DNA of 64,000 bases, taken from JAAXKN01 sp036261625. GTDB lineage: Bacteria > Bacteroidota > Ignavibacteria > Ignavibacteriales > SURF-24. The position numbers and the translations under genes were made by a program. The stretch is from assembly GCA_036261625.1 (NCBI GenBank), contig DATAKL010000010.1, positions 34,067 through 98,066 on the forward strand. Reading direction: 5' to 3'. Under the pieces are notes generated by a model, which was given only the letters and a program-made list of their open reading frames with translations, was not told the origin of the DNA and made no database searches. Positions 39,949 to 47,946 of this stretch are shown here, piece by piece. Each line of letters begins with the position of its first letter. Position 1 is the first letter of the stretch.

Positions 39949-42120
39949 TCAGCCCTTTGTGCTTAAGGAAATTCTTCCTTTTACGAGGTCTATTCCTATA
40001 ATCTTAACGTCGAGAATGTCGCCCACCTGGAGCACTTCGAGGGGATTTTTTACGTATTTATTGGCAATCTGCGAGATGTGCAATAATCCATCCTGCTTTA
40101 CGCCGATATCCACAAATGCCCCGAAATCCACCACGTTGCGGACGGTTCCTTTTAGCATCATGCCTTCACGCAGGTCTTCAATCTTCAGAACGTCGCTTCT
40201 TAAGATCGGTTTCGGGAGCTCCTCTCTGGGGTCGCGCCCCGGCTTCTTAAGGTTTTCTATGATATCTATAAGAGTAGGCTCGCCTATCTGAATATCCTTT
40301 GCAATTTTTGACATACCCTTATGAGCAGCATAAAGGCTTACAACTCCTGCCGAATCCTTAATGCGTTCGGGAGCAACGCTGCAGAACTTCAGAAGCTGCT
40401 CGGTTGCTGAATAAGATTCAGGGTGAATGAAGGTATTGTCGAGCGGGTTGTCGCCGTTTGGAATCTTAAGGAAGCCTGCTGCCTGCTCGAAAGCCTTCTC
40501 GCCGAGTCCTGTTACTTCCATGAGCTGCTGGCGGTTACTGAACTTGCCGGTAGACTCCCTGAACTTAACGATATTGGAGGCTATTCTTTTGTTTAAGCCA
40601 GATACATAAGTAAGCAAGGATACCGAAGCGGTATTAAGGTCCACGCCAACGTAGTTCACGCAGCTTACGACAACGTCGTCGAGCTTTTTGCCCAGGAGTT
40701 TCTGGTCCACATCGTGCTGATAAAGTCCCACGCCGATAGACTTAGGATCGATCTTAACCAGTTCGGCCAAGGGATCAAGAAGTCTTCTTGCAATTGAAAT
40801 GTTTCCTCTCTGGCTTGCCTCAAGGTCGGGGAACTCCTGCTTTGCAAGAGGGGAGGCAGAGTAGACGGAGGCTCCGGCTTCGCTTACGATAACGTAGTGG
40901 CATTTAAGAGAGTTTGTTTTAATAATGTCGGCAATAAAAAATTCAGTTTCGCGGCTTGCCGTTCCGTTACCGATTGCAACAACATCAACGTTATACTTCT
41001 TTATAAGTGCAAGGACTATTCTTGCAGCTTCATCCGTCCTGTTCTGCGGGGGATGAGGATAAATTGTATGTCCTTCCAGATACTTGCCCGTCGGATCTAT
41101 AATAGCAACTTTACTTCCAGAGACGAAGCCCGGGTCAATTCCCATAATCATCCTTTCAGCAATAGGCGGCTGGAGCAGGAGCTGCTTGAGGTTTGAGGCA
41201 AATATTTCAATTGCGTGCAGATCGGCCATTTCAGTAAGGAAGCTTCTGACCTCGCGTTCGATGGAAGGGAATATGAGCCGCTGGAATGAGTCCTCAGTGG
41301 TCGACTGGAGGATTTCCATAAAGACCGAATCGGGATAGTTAAGGAATGTTTCAAGTATTTTCCTGAGTATGGGTCCTTCCTCGAGCGAGAGGTTTACCTT
41401 CAGTACCTTATCCCTTTCGCCGCGGTTAATGGCAAGGATCTGGTAAGGCTTAAGGCGCGGAATTTCCATCTTGAAGTCGTAGTAGATCTCATAGACGTCT
41501 TTCTTTGTATCCACCGATCCGGCTTCTTTTTCCTTGGCTTTTTCGGAGCCCATAACGGCTGTAGTCTGGACGTATTCGCGGACAGTCTTACGGACTTCGG
41601 CATTTTCGCTGATCATTTCGGCAATAATATCCTGTGCTCCCTGCAGGGCTTCTTCAACTGAGGCGACTCCGAGTTCCTCGTTAATAAATTCTGCCATTTT
41701 AGCCTGGAAATCGCCCTTGAATTTGGGATTTTCAAGCATAAAGAGTGCCAGGGGCTCGAGGCCTTTTGCCTTTGCAATAGTGCCGCGGGTTTTTCTTTTC
41801 GGTTTATACGGGAGGTAAAGGTCCTCAACTTCCTGGAGCTTGGTTGAACTTGTAATCTTATCTTTTAGTTCGTCGGTAAGCTTGCCCTGTTCCTCTATGC
41901 TTTTGAGGATTGTTTCCTTTCTTTCCTCGAGAATAGTAATATAGTTAAGGCGGTCTTCAATTTCTCTGAGCTGTTCTTCATCGAGGCCTCCGGTTTTTTC
42001 CTTACGGTAGCGGGCAATAAAAGGGATTGTAGCGCCGTCCTTAAAGAGCGCAATTACCTCTTTGACCTGTTCGACTCTTACTTTTAGTTCATTGGCAATA
42101 ATTAAAGGAATATTGATCAT
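39949..42120 (-). CDS. tex: Tex family RNA-binding transcription accessory protein
   Basis: This 723-residue protein has the Tex arrangement. The N-terminal helical domain has 'VIALFKDGATIPFIARYRKEKTGGLDEEQLREIEDRLNYI'. A YqgF-like RNase-H-fold domain ('IMGIDPGFVSGSKVAIID', about 325-460) follows. HhH motifs ('LTYVSGLNKRIASNIVKFRESTGKFSNRQQLMEVTGLGEKAFEQAAGFL') come next, and a C-terminal S1 domain ('VDFGAFVDIGVKQDGLLHISQI', about 645-720). It binds nucleic acid and influences transcription; the precise role is not known. Single gene. Confidence 0.95.
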   Translation of the reverse strand: MINIPLIIANELKVRVEQVKEVIALFKDGATIPFIARYRKEKTGGLDEEQLREIEDRLNYITILEERKETILKSIEEQGKLTDELKDKITSSTKLQEVEDLYLPYKPKRKTRGTIAKAKGLEPLALFMLENPKFKGDFQAKMAEFINEELGVASVEEALQGAQDIIAEMISENAEVRKTVREYVQTTAVMGSEKAKEKEAGSVDTKKDVYEIYYDFKMEIPRLKPYQILAINRGERDKVLKVNLSLEEGPILRKILETFLNYPDSVFMEILQSTTEDSFQRLIFPSIEREVRSFLTEMADLHAIEIFASNLKQLLLQPPIAERMIMGIDPGFVSGSKVAIIDPTGKYLEGHTIYPHPPQNRTDEAARIVLALIKKYNVDVVAIGNGTASRETEFFIADIIKTNSLKCHYVIVSEAGASVYSASPLAKQEFPDLEASQRGNISIARRLLDPLAELVKIDPKSIGVGLYQHDVDQKLLGKKLDDVVVSCVNYVGVDLNTASVSLLTYVSGLNKRIASNIVKFRESTGKFSNRQQLMEVTGLGEKAFEQAAGFLKIPNGDNPLDNTFIHPESYSATEQLLKFCSVAPERIKDSAGVVSLYAAHKGMSKIAKDIQIGEPTLIDIIENLKKPGRDPREELPKPILRSDVLKIEDLREGMMLKGTVRNVVDFGAFVDIGVKQDGLLHISQIANKYVKNPLEVLQVGDILDVKIIGIDLVKGRISLSTKG

Positions 42121-42333
42121 TATAAAACCCTATAAAATTTAACAGAAAACATGGCATTCATTCAGCTGAATGCAGGAGTTACTAGACTATACTGATTTTT
42201 AGAGAACAAAAGTAAGTCCAAACGGGTGAATATATCAAGACTTTTTTAGAATTCTAAACTTTTCCGCTTAAAAAGCGATAATTTAAAGCAGGCGTTTACT
42301 TTTTATAACAATGGGGGAGAAATTACCGGATAG

Positions 42334-44202
42334 ATGGCAGATTCTGAATTCATATCGGAAGTTACGAGCGAACCGTCGGGGGGTGAAAACCTGGGGCGTG
42401 AGATGCAGGCTGCAAGGTTCAGGACCTATGCCCGTGATCACTTCCAGGATCTGGTAAAAAAAGAGACGGACTATCTGGAATTCATAAAGAAGAGCGCCCA
42501 GTTTTACGCCTTCCGCCTGGCTCCTGATAAAGGGGAGTTTTTTATCCCTTATAATTCCGCCCCGTATTTCTGGCTCTGCGATTCTCCGCCCCTGATAAGA
42601 TTTGAGGAATGGCTAAGGCAGGATTCAAGAGGCAAAACTGCGGCCCAGGAGGGCTACAGGACTGTCAGGGAATTTTATTCCAAATGGGCCACATTAAAAT
42701 CCGATCAGGAAAAGAAGTATTACTCGCTTTCCACTCTGAAGATAATTGAGCGTGAGACGAACAGGGACAACATTCTCCTGCAGGTATATCAGGCTGTAAT
42801 ACTCACCTACGACAAAAAACTTTTCAATCCTGTAAAAGCCGCCGAGCTGCTGCAGGCAGCCTTCATGAGGCTGGAAAACCTGAAGATAGACGGCCAGCTG
42901 AAGGCTGATCTTCAGTATCTGCTGAATGTCTATGCGGGATTTGCGTGCTTAAAGCAGATGAACTACGAGGAGGCTTCGCAGAGGTTTTCGTCCTCTATGA
43001 ACGGGAGTTCCCTTGGGCTTACGGCAAAGTTTTACCTGGCCTATTCGGAAAAACGTGCCGGGAACCGCGACGCGGCCAATATGCTTCTTAATGATCTGCT
43101 GCATTACGACAAGACTGCAGTAGAGTTTGCCGTGGAGATGAACAGTCCGGTGCTTCTTACATATTTTATCAGGAATGCGGTTACCTATGAGATTTTCTCC
43201 GAAATGGAATTTGCGGACATGCTGGAAGACATTGAGGCGGCGATATCCATTGAGACTGGGATTCCGGGTTTTAGTTTCCTGAAGATTTCAGATGCACTGG
43301 CAAAGCTGGGAGAGGCGAAGGTAAGGGATTTTTACACGGAGGAATTGGAAAAAAGCATAGCATTTCTGGACAAAGTATGTGTGGGGTTAATCGGCAACAA
43401 GAACACCATAGCCAATTACAGTCTGTCGGCACTTGAGTCAAAGCTTTTCAAGATAGTTGAGAATATACTGGAAACCATAAAGCAGAAATTTATGGGGGAG
43501 GTACACGATCAGCTGAAGCAGTATGAGATAGCCATTGATGAAAACCTTAATGCAATAAAGCATTTGGAAAAAGAAGAAGAGGAGATGAAGAATCTCCAGA
43601 AGAAAAAGCTTGCCGATTCGCTTGAGGAGCTGGAGACCACGATAAATGAGAACATAGTTTTTCTGGAGAATAAAATTGAAAACATACATTTGGATGCTAA
43701 GTTCAATCCCCAAACGGTTTTCAACAATTCGATGGTATACAATTTAATAATAACGCTGGTAGTCTTTACGATCGGGGCATTTTTCGGGTGTTCACACATT
43801 CCTATGGACAATTCGGAAGATTTCAGGGAAATGATGTCGCAGGTAGTGGTAGGGGGTATAAAGTGGAGTGCGATAACATTTTTCATAGGTACTATAATCT
43901 CGGCATTTACGGCGGCATTTGCGGTAATGGAGCGTACGACAGAGAAGCAGAACCTCTTAAGGAAGATAACATACTTCAAGACTCACAAGGAGCGAGAGAC
44001 GGAGCTATTGACAAGGGAGAGTGAAAAGAAGATAAAGACGATAGGAGAGAATTTCAAAGAGAGGGTAGCCGACCGCAAGAAGACAGTAGACAAGGTAAGG
44101 AAAGAAAAAGAGGAACGTTTGGCCGAACTTCTTGAAGGAGCGAACAAAAAGATAGACGAATACAAAGCCAGGCTGGACGGAGTAACGAAGCTGGAAGCTT
44201 AG
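42334..44202 (+). CDS. Unknown two-TM protein with helical repeats and coiled coils
   Basis: This 622-residue protein has an N-terminal part without recognisable motif (1-130) and TPR-like helical repeats (about 135-290). A coiled coil spans about 395-455, transmembrane helix one about 467-487 ('YNLIITLVVFTIGAFFGC') and helix two about 507-535 ('GIKWSAITFFIGTIISAFTAAFAV'). A second coiled coil follows (about 545-615), rich in Lys/Glu. The architecture suggests a membrane-anchored scaffold with both ends in the cytoplasm. It is alone between tex and the SDR gene. No family is recognised. Confidence 0.7.
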   Translation: MADSEFISEVTSEPSGGENLGREMQAARFRTYARDHFQDLVKKETDYLEFIKKSAQFYAFRLAPDKGEFFIPYNSAPYFWLCDSPPLIRFEEWLRQDSRGKTAAQEGYRTVREFYSKWATLKSDQEKKYYSLSTLKIIERETNRDNILLQVYQAVILTYDKKLFNPVKAAELLQAAFMRLENLKIDGQLKADLQYLLNVYAGFACLKQMNYEEASQRFSSSMNGSSLGLTAKFYLAYSEKRAGNRDAANMLLNDLLHYDKTAVEFAVEMNSPVLLTYFIRNAVTYEIFSEMEFADMLEDIEAAISIETGIPGFSFLKISDALAKLGEAKVRDFYTEELEKSIAFLDKVCVGLIGNKNTIANYSLSALESKLFKIVENILETIKQKFMGEVHDQLKQYEIAIDENLNAIKHLEKEEEEMKNLQKKKLADSLEELETTINENIVFLENKIENIHLDAKFNPQTVFNNSMVYNLIITLVVFTIGAFFGCSHIPMDNSEDFREMMSQVVVGGIKWSAITFFIGTIISAFTAAFAVMERTTEKQNLLRKITYFKTHKERETELLTRESEKKIKTIGENFKERVADRKKTVDKVRKEKEERLAELLEGANKKIDEYKARLDGVTKLEA

Positions 44203-44358
44203 AACCTGCAGCATTCAATAGCCGGGCAAAAACAAGTTTTAAGTTGTAAGTTTTGAGTTTTAAATTAAAAATTAGAATTATTTTTCATTCAACCTTTACC
44301 TCAACCTTTGCTTTCATTAAGCATGAAACATTTTTTCTAATTCCAAGTGATTTAAGCA

Positions 44359-45309
44359 ATGGATAAAAAAACTTCAGTAGTAACAGGCGGAGCCGGATTC
44401 TTAGGATCACATCTTTGTGATAGGTTAATAGATGAAGGCCACAGTGTAATCTGTATTGATAATCTTCTGACTGGTAATCTTGATAACATTTCGCACCTCT
44501 TCGGGCATGAGAATTTTACTTTCATTAAACACGATGTAACTAATTATATTCACGTTCCGGGCAAGGTGGATTACATACTTCATTTTGCCTCACCGGCAAG
44601 CCCGATAGATTACCTTCAGCTTCCGATTCAGACCTTAAAAGTAGGTTCACTTGGGACACATAAGGCATTAGGACTGGCAAAGGAGAAGAAAGCGCGTTTT
44701 CTCCTGGCATCAACATCAGAGGCTTATGGCGACCCGGCAATTCATCCGCAGACCGAAGATTACTGGGGAAACGTTAATCCTGTAGGACCACGTGGAGTTT
44801 ATGACGAGGCCAAGCGCTTTGCCGAAGCGATGACAATGGCATACAACCGCTATCATGGAGTGGAAACAAGGATAGTACGCATTTTTAACACATACGGCCC
44901 AAGAATGAGATTAAATGACGGCCGGGCTCTTCCGGCATTTGTAAGTCAGGCATTAAATGGAGAGGACATCACTGTCTTTGGCGACGGCAGCCAGACAAGA
45001 AGTTTCTGTTATGTAAGTGATTTAATTGATGGGATCTTCAGGCTCTTAATGTCTGATGAGGTTTATCCTGTAAACATCGGAAATCCATCTGAAATTACAA
45101 TTAAGCAGTTTGCCGAGGAAGTAAAGGAACTTACAGGCACTGAGAGTCCGATTGTTTACAAAGAACTTCCCGAGGATGATCCGAAAGTGCGCCAGCCTGA
45201 CATTACAAAAGCCAGGACAATATTAGGATGGGAGCCTAAGGTTAGCCGTTCTGAAGGGCTTAAGCTTACGCTGGAATATTTCCGTGTCAAAATTGGTAAA
45301 AGTAATTAG
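44359..45309 (+). CDS. NAD-dependent epimerase/dehydratase, UDP-glucuronate decarboxylase-like
   Basis: This 316-residue extended SDR has the dinucleotide motif 'VTGGAGFLGSHLCDRL' (about 7-22), 'ASTSEAYGDP' (about 118-127), catalytic 'YDEAKRFAE' (Tyr/Lys, about 148-156) and 'RIFNTYGPRM'. The pattern 'FASPASPIDYLQLPIQTLKVG' is typical of UDP-glucuronate decarboxylases, which make UDP-xylose. An exact substrate cannot be settled by eye. It is 1.1 kb upstream of the flagellin-glycosylation cluster and could supply a nucleotide sugar to it. Confidence 0.85.
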   Translation: MDKKTSVVTGGAGFLGSHLCDRLIDEGHSVICIDNLLTGNLDNISHLFGHENFTFIKHDVTNYIHVPGKVDYILHFASPASPIDYLQLPIQTLKVGSLGTHKALGLAKEKKARFLLASTSEAYGDPAIHPQTEDYWGNVNPVGPRGVYDEAKRFAEAMTMAYNRYHGVETRIVRIFNTYGPRMRLNDGRALPAFVSQALNGEDITVFGDGSQTRSFCYVSDLIDGIFRLLMSDEVYPVNIGNPSEITIKQFAEEVKELTGTESPIVYKELPEDDPKVRQPDITKARTILGWEPKVSRSEGLKLTLEYFRVKIGKSN

Positions 45310-45421
45310 GGGTTAAACTAACAATTCTCTTGTCGGAAATGCTAATTTCCTAAATTAAACCTTAAGATCATAATTAGTCAATGCCAAAATCCATTCCTAA
45401 TTAAAACTTAAAGCAAACTGC

Positions 45422-45510
45422 GGCTAAATTTAGCCACAAATCCAAAGTACCGCATTTTTAACCTAAAATGGCATCAAAATCGCGGGAATCGCAGTGGTAC
45501 GATTTTAGCA
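45422..45510 (+). promoter_or_regulatory. Sigma-54-type promoter with upstream palindrome (copy 1)
   Basis: TGGTAC-gattt-TAGCA (45,495-45,510) has GG and GC 12 bases apart, matching the sigma-54 consensus TGGCAC-N5-TTGCA. GGCTAAATTTAGCC, a perfect 14-bp palindrome, lies at 45,422-45,435, 73 bp upstream of the -24 element (start to start), a typical distance for an enhancer-binding-protein site. The downstream target would be the weak 82-codon frame or a non-coding RNA. Confidence 0.55.
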
Positions 45511-45606
45511 ATAGCTTACAACGTGTGTAAGTTTGCTGGTGGAATTTCAGGTATCTCTTTTCGTTTACTGCAAACTTCTAGGGTGCTTAAAGGTAGTGTT
45601 AATAGA

Positions 45607-45855
45607 ATGTACCGCCAGCAATTTGCTAACATTATATCCGCTTGTATCAAAGAGGCAATATTAGTCCGACAATTCGTTATTTCTCAGAATTCGTTGGTGA
45701 TTCTGATTATTAACCATAAAAATATCGCTGGTTGGGGAAGAGTCAGACTATCGCCGATAGATAAAGATAAGACAGAACTTCTTATTAAATCTGGAGTAAG
45801 TGACTCGATTGTATCCAAAGATAGCGCCGATGAATTGTCTGCATGTCAGCAATAA
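45607..45855 (+). CDS. Weakly supported 82-residue protein
   Basis: A frame starting ATG at 45,607 gives MYRQQFANIISACIKEAILVRQFV...GWGRVRLSPIDKDKTELLIKSG... without recognised motifs. An AAAGGTAG sequence lies upstream. It follows the first sigma-54-like promoter by about 95 bases. The frame extends upstream to a GTG at 45,523, too close to the predicted promoter start to be translated. Possible small regulator, gene remnant or chance frame. Confidence 0.35.
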   Translation: MYRQQFANIISACIKEAILVRQFVISQNSLVILIINHKNIAGWGRVRLSPIDKDKTELLIKSGVSDSIVSKDSADELSACQQ

Positions 45856-46229
45856 ATTATTTTCCAGAGAGAAAGAGAATTCAAAATAATAAAAGGATAC
45901 TACAGGTCTTAAAGAATGGTGGGATTATGAGGTTCAGCACTCAAGATTTAAAACCGTTAGCCTCTAAGTACTTAAGGTAATTCCTTCTTTTTCGGAAAAG
46001 GTAAAAGTGAAAGGTTGTTTCCCAGGAAGTACGTTTCGTGAAAAATCAAATAACCGGTTTTATGCTTTTGGTATAATAGCAAGTTGTGCAAAGTTAAAAT
46101 TTTGTTCTGATTAACTTTTCAACTTATCCGCTTAATTAATTATTCACCATTTCCCTAATTTGAATTCAACTTTAAGTGAAAAAACACTCCATTGAATAAT
46201 CCGTTCCAAGTTAAAATTTAAATTATTAT

Positions 46230-46319
46230 GGCTACAATTAGCCAATAATCTAAGATTCCACACCGAAATAAGCAAGAAATAACAAATTATTGCATGAAAA
46301 TGTTGGTATGATTTTAGTA
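46230..46319 (+). promoter_or_regulatory. Sigma-54-like promoter with upstream palindrome (copy 2)
   Basis: TGGTATGATTTTAGTA (46,304-46,319) matches copy 1 at 14 of 16 positions, but has GT instead of GC at -12. GGCTACAATTAGCC (46,230-46,243), a near-palindrome matching the copy-1 site at 12 of 14 positions, lies 74 bp upstream (start to start). It precedes the double-methyltransferase gene (46,392) and may drive the whole cluster. The altered -12 makes this weaker than copy 1. Confidence 0.45.
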
Positions 46320-46391
46320 TGTGTAACAGTGCAAATAAAATGCCCTTTAATTTGCCATATGTAATTGGCCCTTTCAAAGAGGAATGTATTC

Positions 46392-47894
46392 ATGAATAAT
46401 AACAATTTAAGTCAGCTTAGTAATTTCAAGCCATTTATGGACCAAAATGAAATTACTGCAATTACCACTTTGCTGAAGTCTTTTGAAAAACCCATTCAGG
46501 TGCTTGAGTGGGGAAGCGGCAACAGTACAATTTATTATTCATTATTGTTTGAGAACAGAAACAAATGGCTGAGTATAGAACATGATCAGAAATGGGCCGA
46601 AAGAAATAAAGAAGAAATCGGGAAACTGTCTCTTTACAATACAGAAATTGCATTCATTAAAACTAATCTAAGTCACATAGAGGGTCAGAATGACGGGGAT
46701 ATTAATGCGTTCTTTGATTATGTGAAATATCCTGCAAAACTGGATCATAATTATGATGTTATTTTTGTTGACGGACGCGCAAGGGTGTGGTGCTTGGAAG
46801 AAGGATGGAAAATGTTGAAACCTGATGGTACTATGGTACTTCATGATGCACAGCGCAAGGAGTATGATATTGGAATTCCAAAAGATGCATATTTAATCAA
46901 AATTACTAACACAAAGGTGAATAGCGAAGGCAATATTGCAACTCTTTTTATGTTTAAGTCACCTCAATTACTTAGGAAGATTATCTCGGAACTTATTCCA
47001 ATACTACCTGAACATATTATTATTTCTGCAAGAATGGATGAAAGTGAGTGGGAGCATTACAAAGGAAAACGGCATCACGATAATGTTGTCCTGAAATTAT
47101 CATCTGGTAAGCAGATAGAAAACAATAATTTACTTCAGCACGAAGTGCTATTTGAGGAAATAGCAAGCCTCAAAAGTGATGAAGACGCACCGGAGGACTT
47201 TCTAAATCCTATTCTTGAAGTAGACAACATGGACATTTATTTGTCACGCCAAAGGTTACTAAGCGCGCTTAAGGAGAACCTTTCTCAATTCCGCGGTACT
47301 TTTCTCGAATTGGGATGGGGGCAAATGTTTTGCAAATCTTTACTTACTTCTCTACCCTGTTCAATTGAAAAATATCTTGGTCTTGATATTGGCAATCATG
47401 AAAATCAGGAATACCGCAAGCCCGAACCTTTTAGTAAACAGATTAAAATTCCAATAGAAGATGGAATTGTAGATACTATTGTAGTTACGGAGGTATTTGA
47501 ACATTTGCCTGATTTGCAAGATCTTCTTAAAGAAGTTTATAGGGTGTTAAAGCCTGGAGGAATTTTATTTTTTTCAGCATCATTTTTATGGCCATTTAAC
47601 AAAGTTCCTTACGATGAATTCCGATATACTCCCTTTTCTCTTGAAAGAATTCTAAAAGAAAATAATTTTAGCGAGATAAAATTAAAAGCCATGGGCGGAT
47701 GGAATGCTAGTTTGGCTCAAATGATTGGACTATGGTTGCGCAGGAGTCCCCTAAATTCGAATCAGAGACTTGAGTATGGAGCCCAGCTGTTTTCGTTCTA
47801 TAAAGCTTTGTGTGAAAGCGATGTGATTCCTGCTACTTTCACTGAAAACACGATGATTACTGGTATAACTGGCCTTGTTCGAAAAGGAAATTAA
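46392..47894 (+). CDS. Double SAM-dependent methyltransferase
   Basis: The 500-residue protein has two class I methyltransferase domains in tandem. The first (about 15-210) has 'VLEWGSGNSTIYYSLLF', 'WLSIEHDQKWAERN' and 'YDVIFVDGRARVWCLEEGWKMLKPDGTMVLHD'. The second (about 280-470) has 'FLELGWGQMFCKSLL', 'YLGLDIGNHENQ' and 'VTEVFEHLPDLQDLLKEVYRVLKPGGILFFS'. The start ATG at 46,392 has AAGAGGA upstream; the frame continues to an earlier TTG without such a site. Its low GC relative to the rest of the window suggests acquisition. It probably methylates a sugar or carrier in the flagellin glycan. Confidence 0.8.
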   Translation: MNNNNLSQLSNFKPFMDQNEITAITTLLKSFEKPIQVLEWGSGNSTIYYSLLFENRNKWLSIEHDQKWAERNKEEIGKLSLYNTEIAFIKTNLSHIEGQNDGDINAFFDYVKYPAKLDHNYDVIFVDGRARVWCLEEGWKMLKPDGTMVLHDAQRKEYDIGIPKDAYLIKITNTKVNSEGNIATLFMFKSPQLLRKIISELIPILPEHIIISARMDESEWEHYKGKRHHDNVVLKLSSGKQIENNNLLQHEVLFEEIASLKSDEDAPEDFLNPILEVDNMDIYLSRQRLLSALKENLSQFRGTFLELGWGQMFCKSLLTSLPCSIEKYLGLDIGNHENQEYRKPEPFSKQIKIPIEDGIVDTIVVTEVFEHLPDLQDLLKEVYRVLKPGGILFFSASFLWPFNKVPYDEFRYTPFSLERILKENNFSEIKLKAMGGWNASLAQMIGLWLRRSPLNSNQRLEYGAQLFSFYKALCESDVIPATFTENTMITGITGLVRKGN

Positions 47895-47946
47895 TGGCTT
47901 AAACTTAAGTACTCTCATCGTGGAAAGAAATGAATCAGGAGGAAAA

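Larger units (their letters stand above)
45310..46391. other. AT-rich 1.1-kb stretch ahead of the glycosylation cluster
   Basis: No well-supported gene was found, apart from a weak 82-codon frame at 45,607-45,855. The stretch is AT-rich and contains two copies of one architecture: palindrome near GGCTAAATTTAGCC followed about 73 bp later by a sigma-54-like promoter. The second lies 73 bp before the first gene of the cluster. The part from 45,860 to 46,140 shows no feature I can name. Confidence 0.6.

Noticed and set aside
45860..46140. Transposase remnant in the AT-rich gap
   Set aside because: No frame with recognisable transposase motifs and no terminal inverted repeats could be found.
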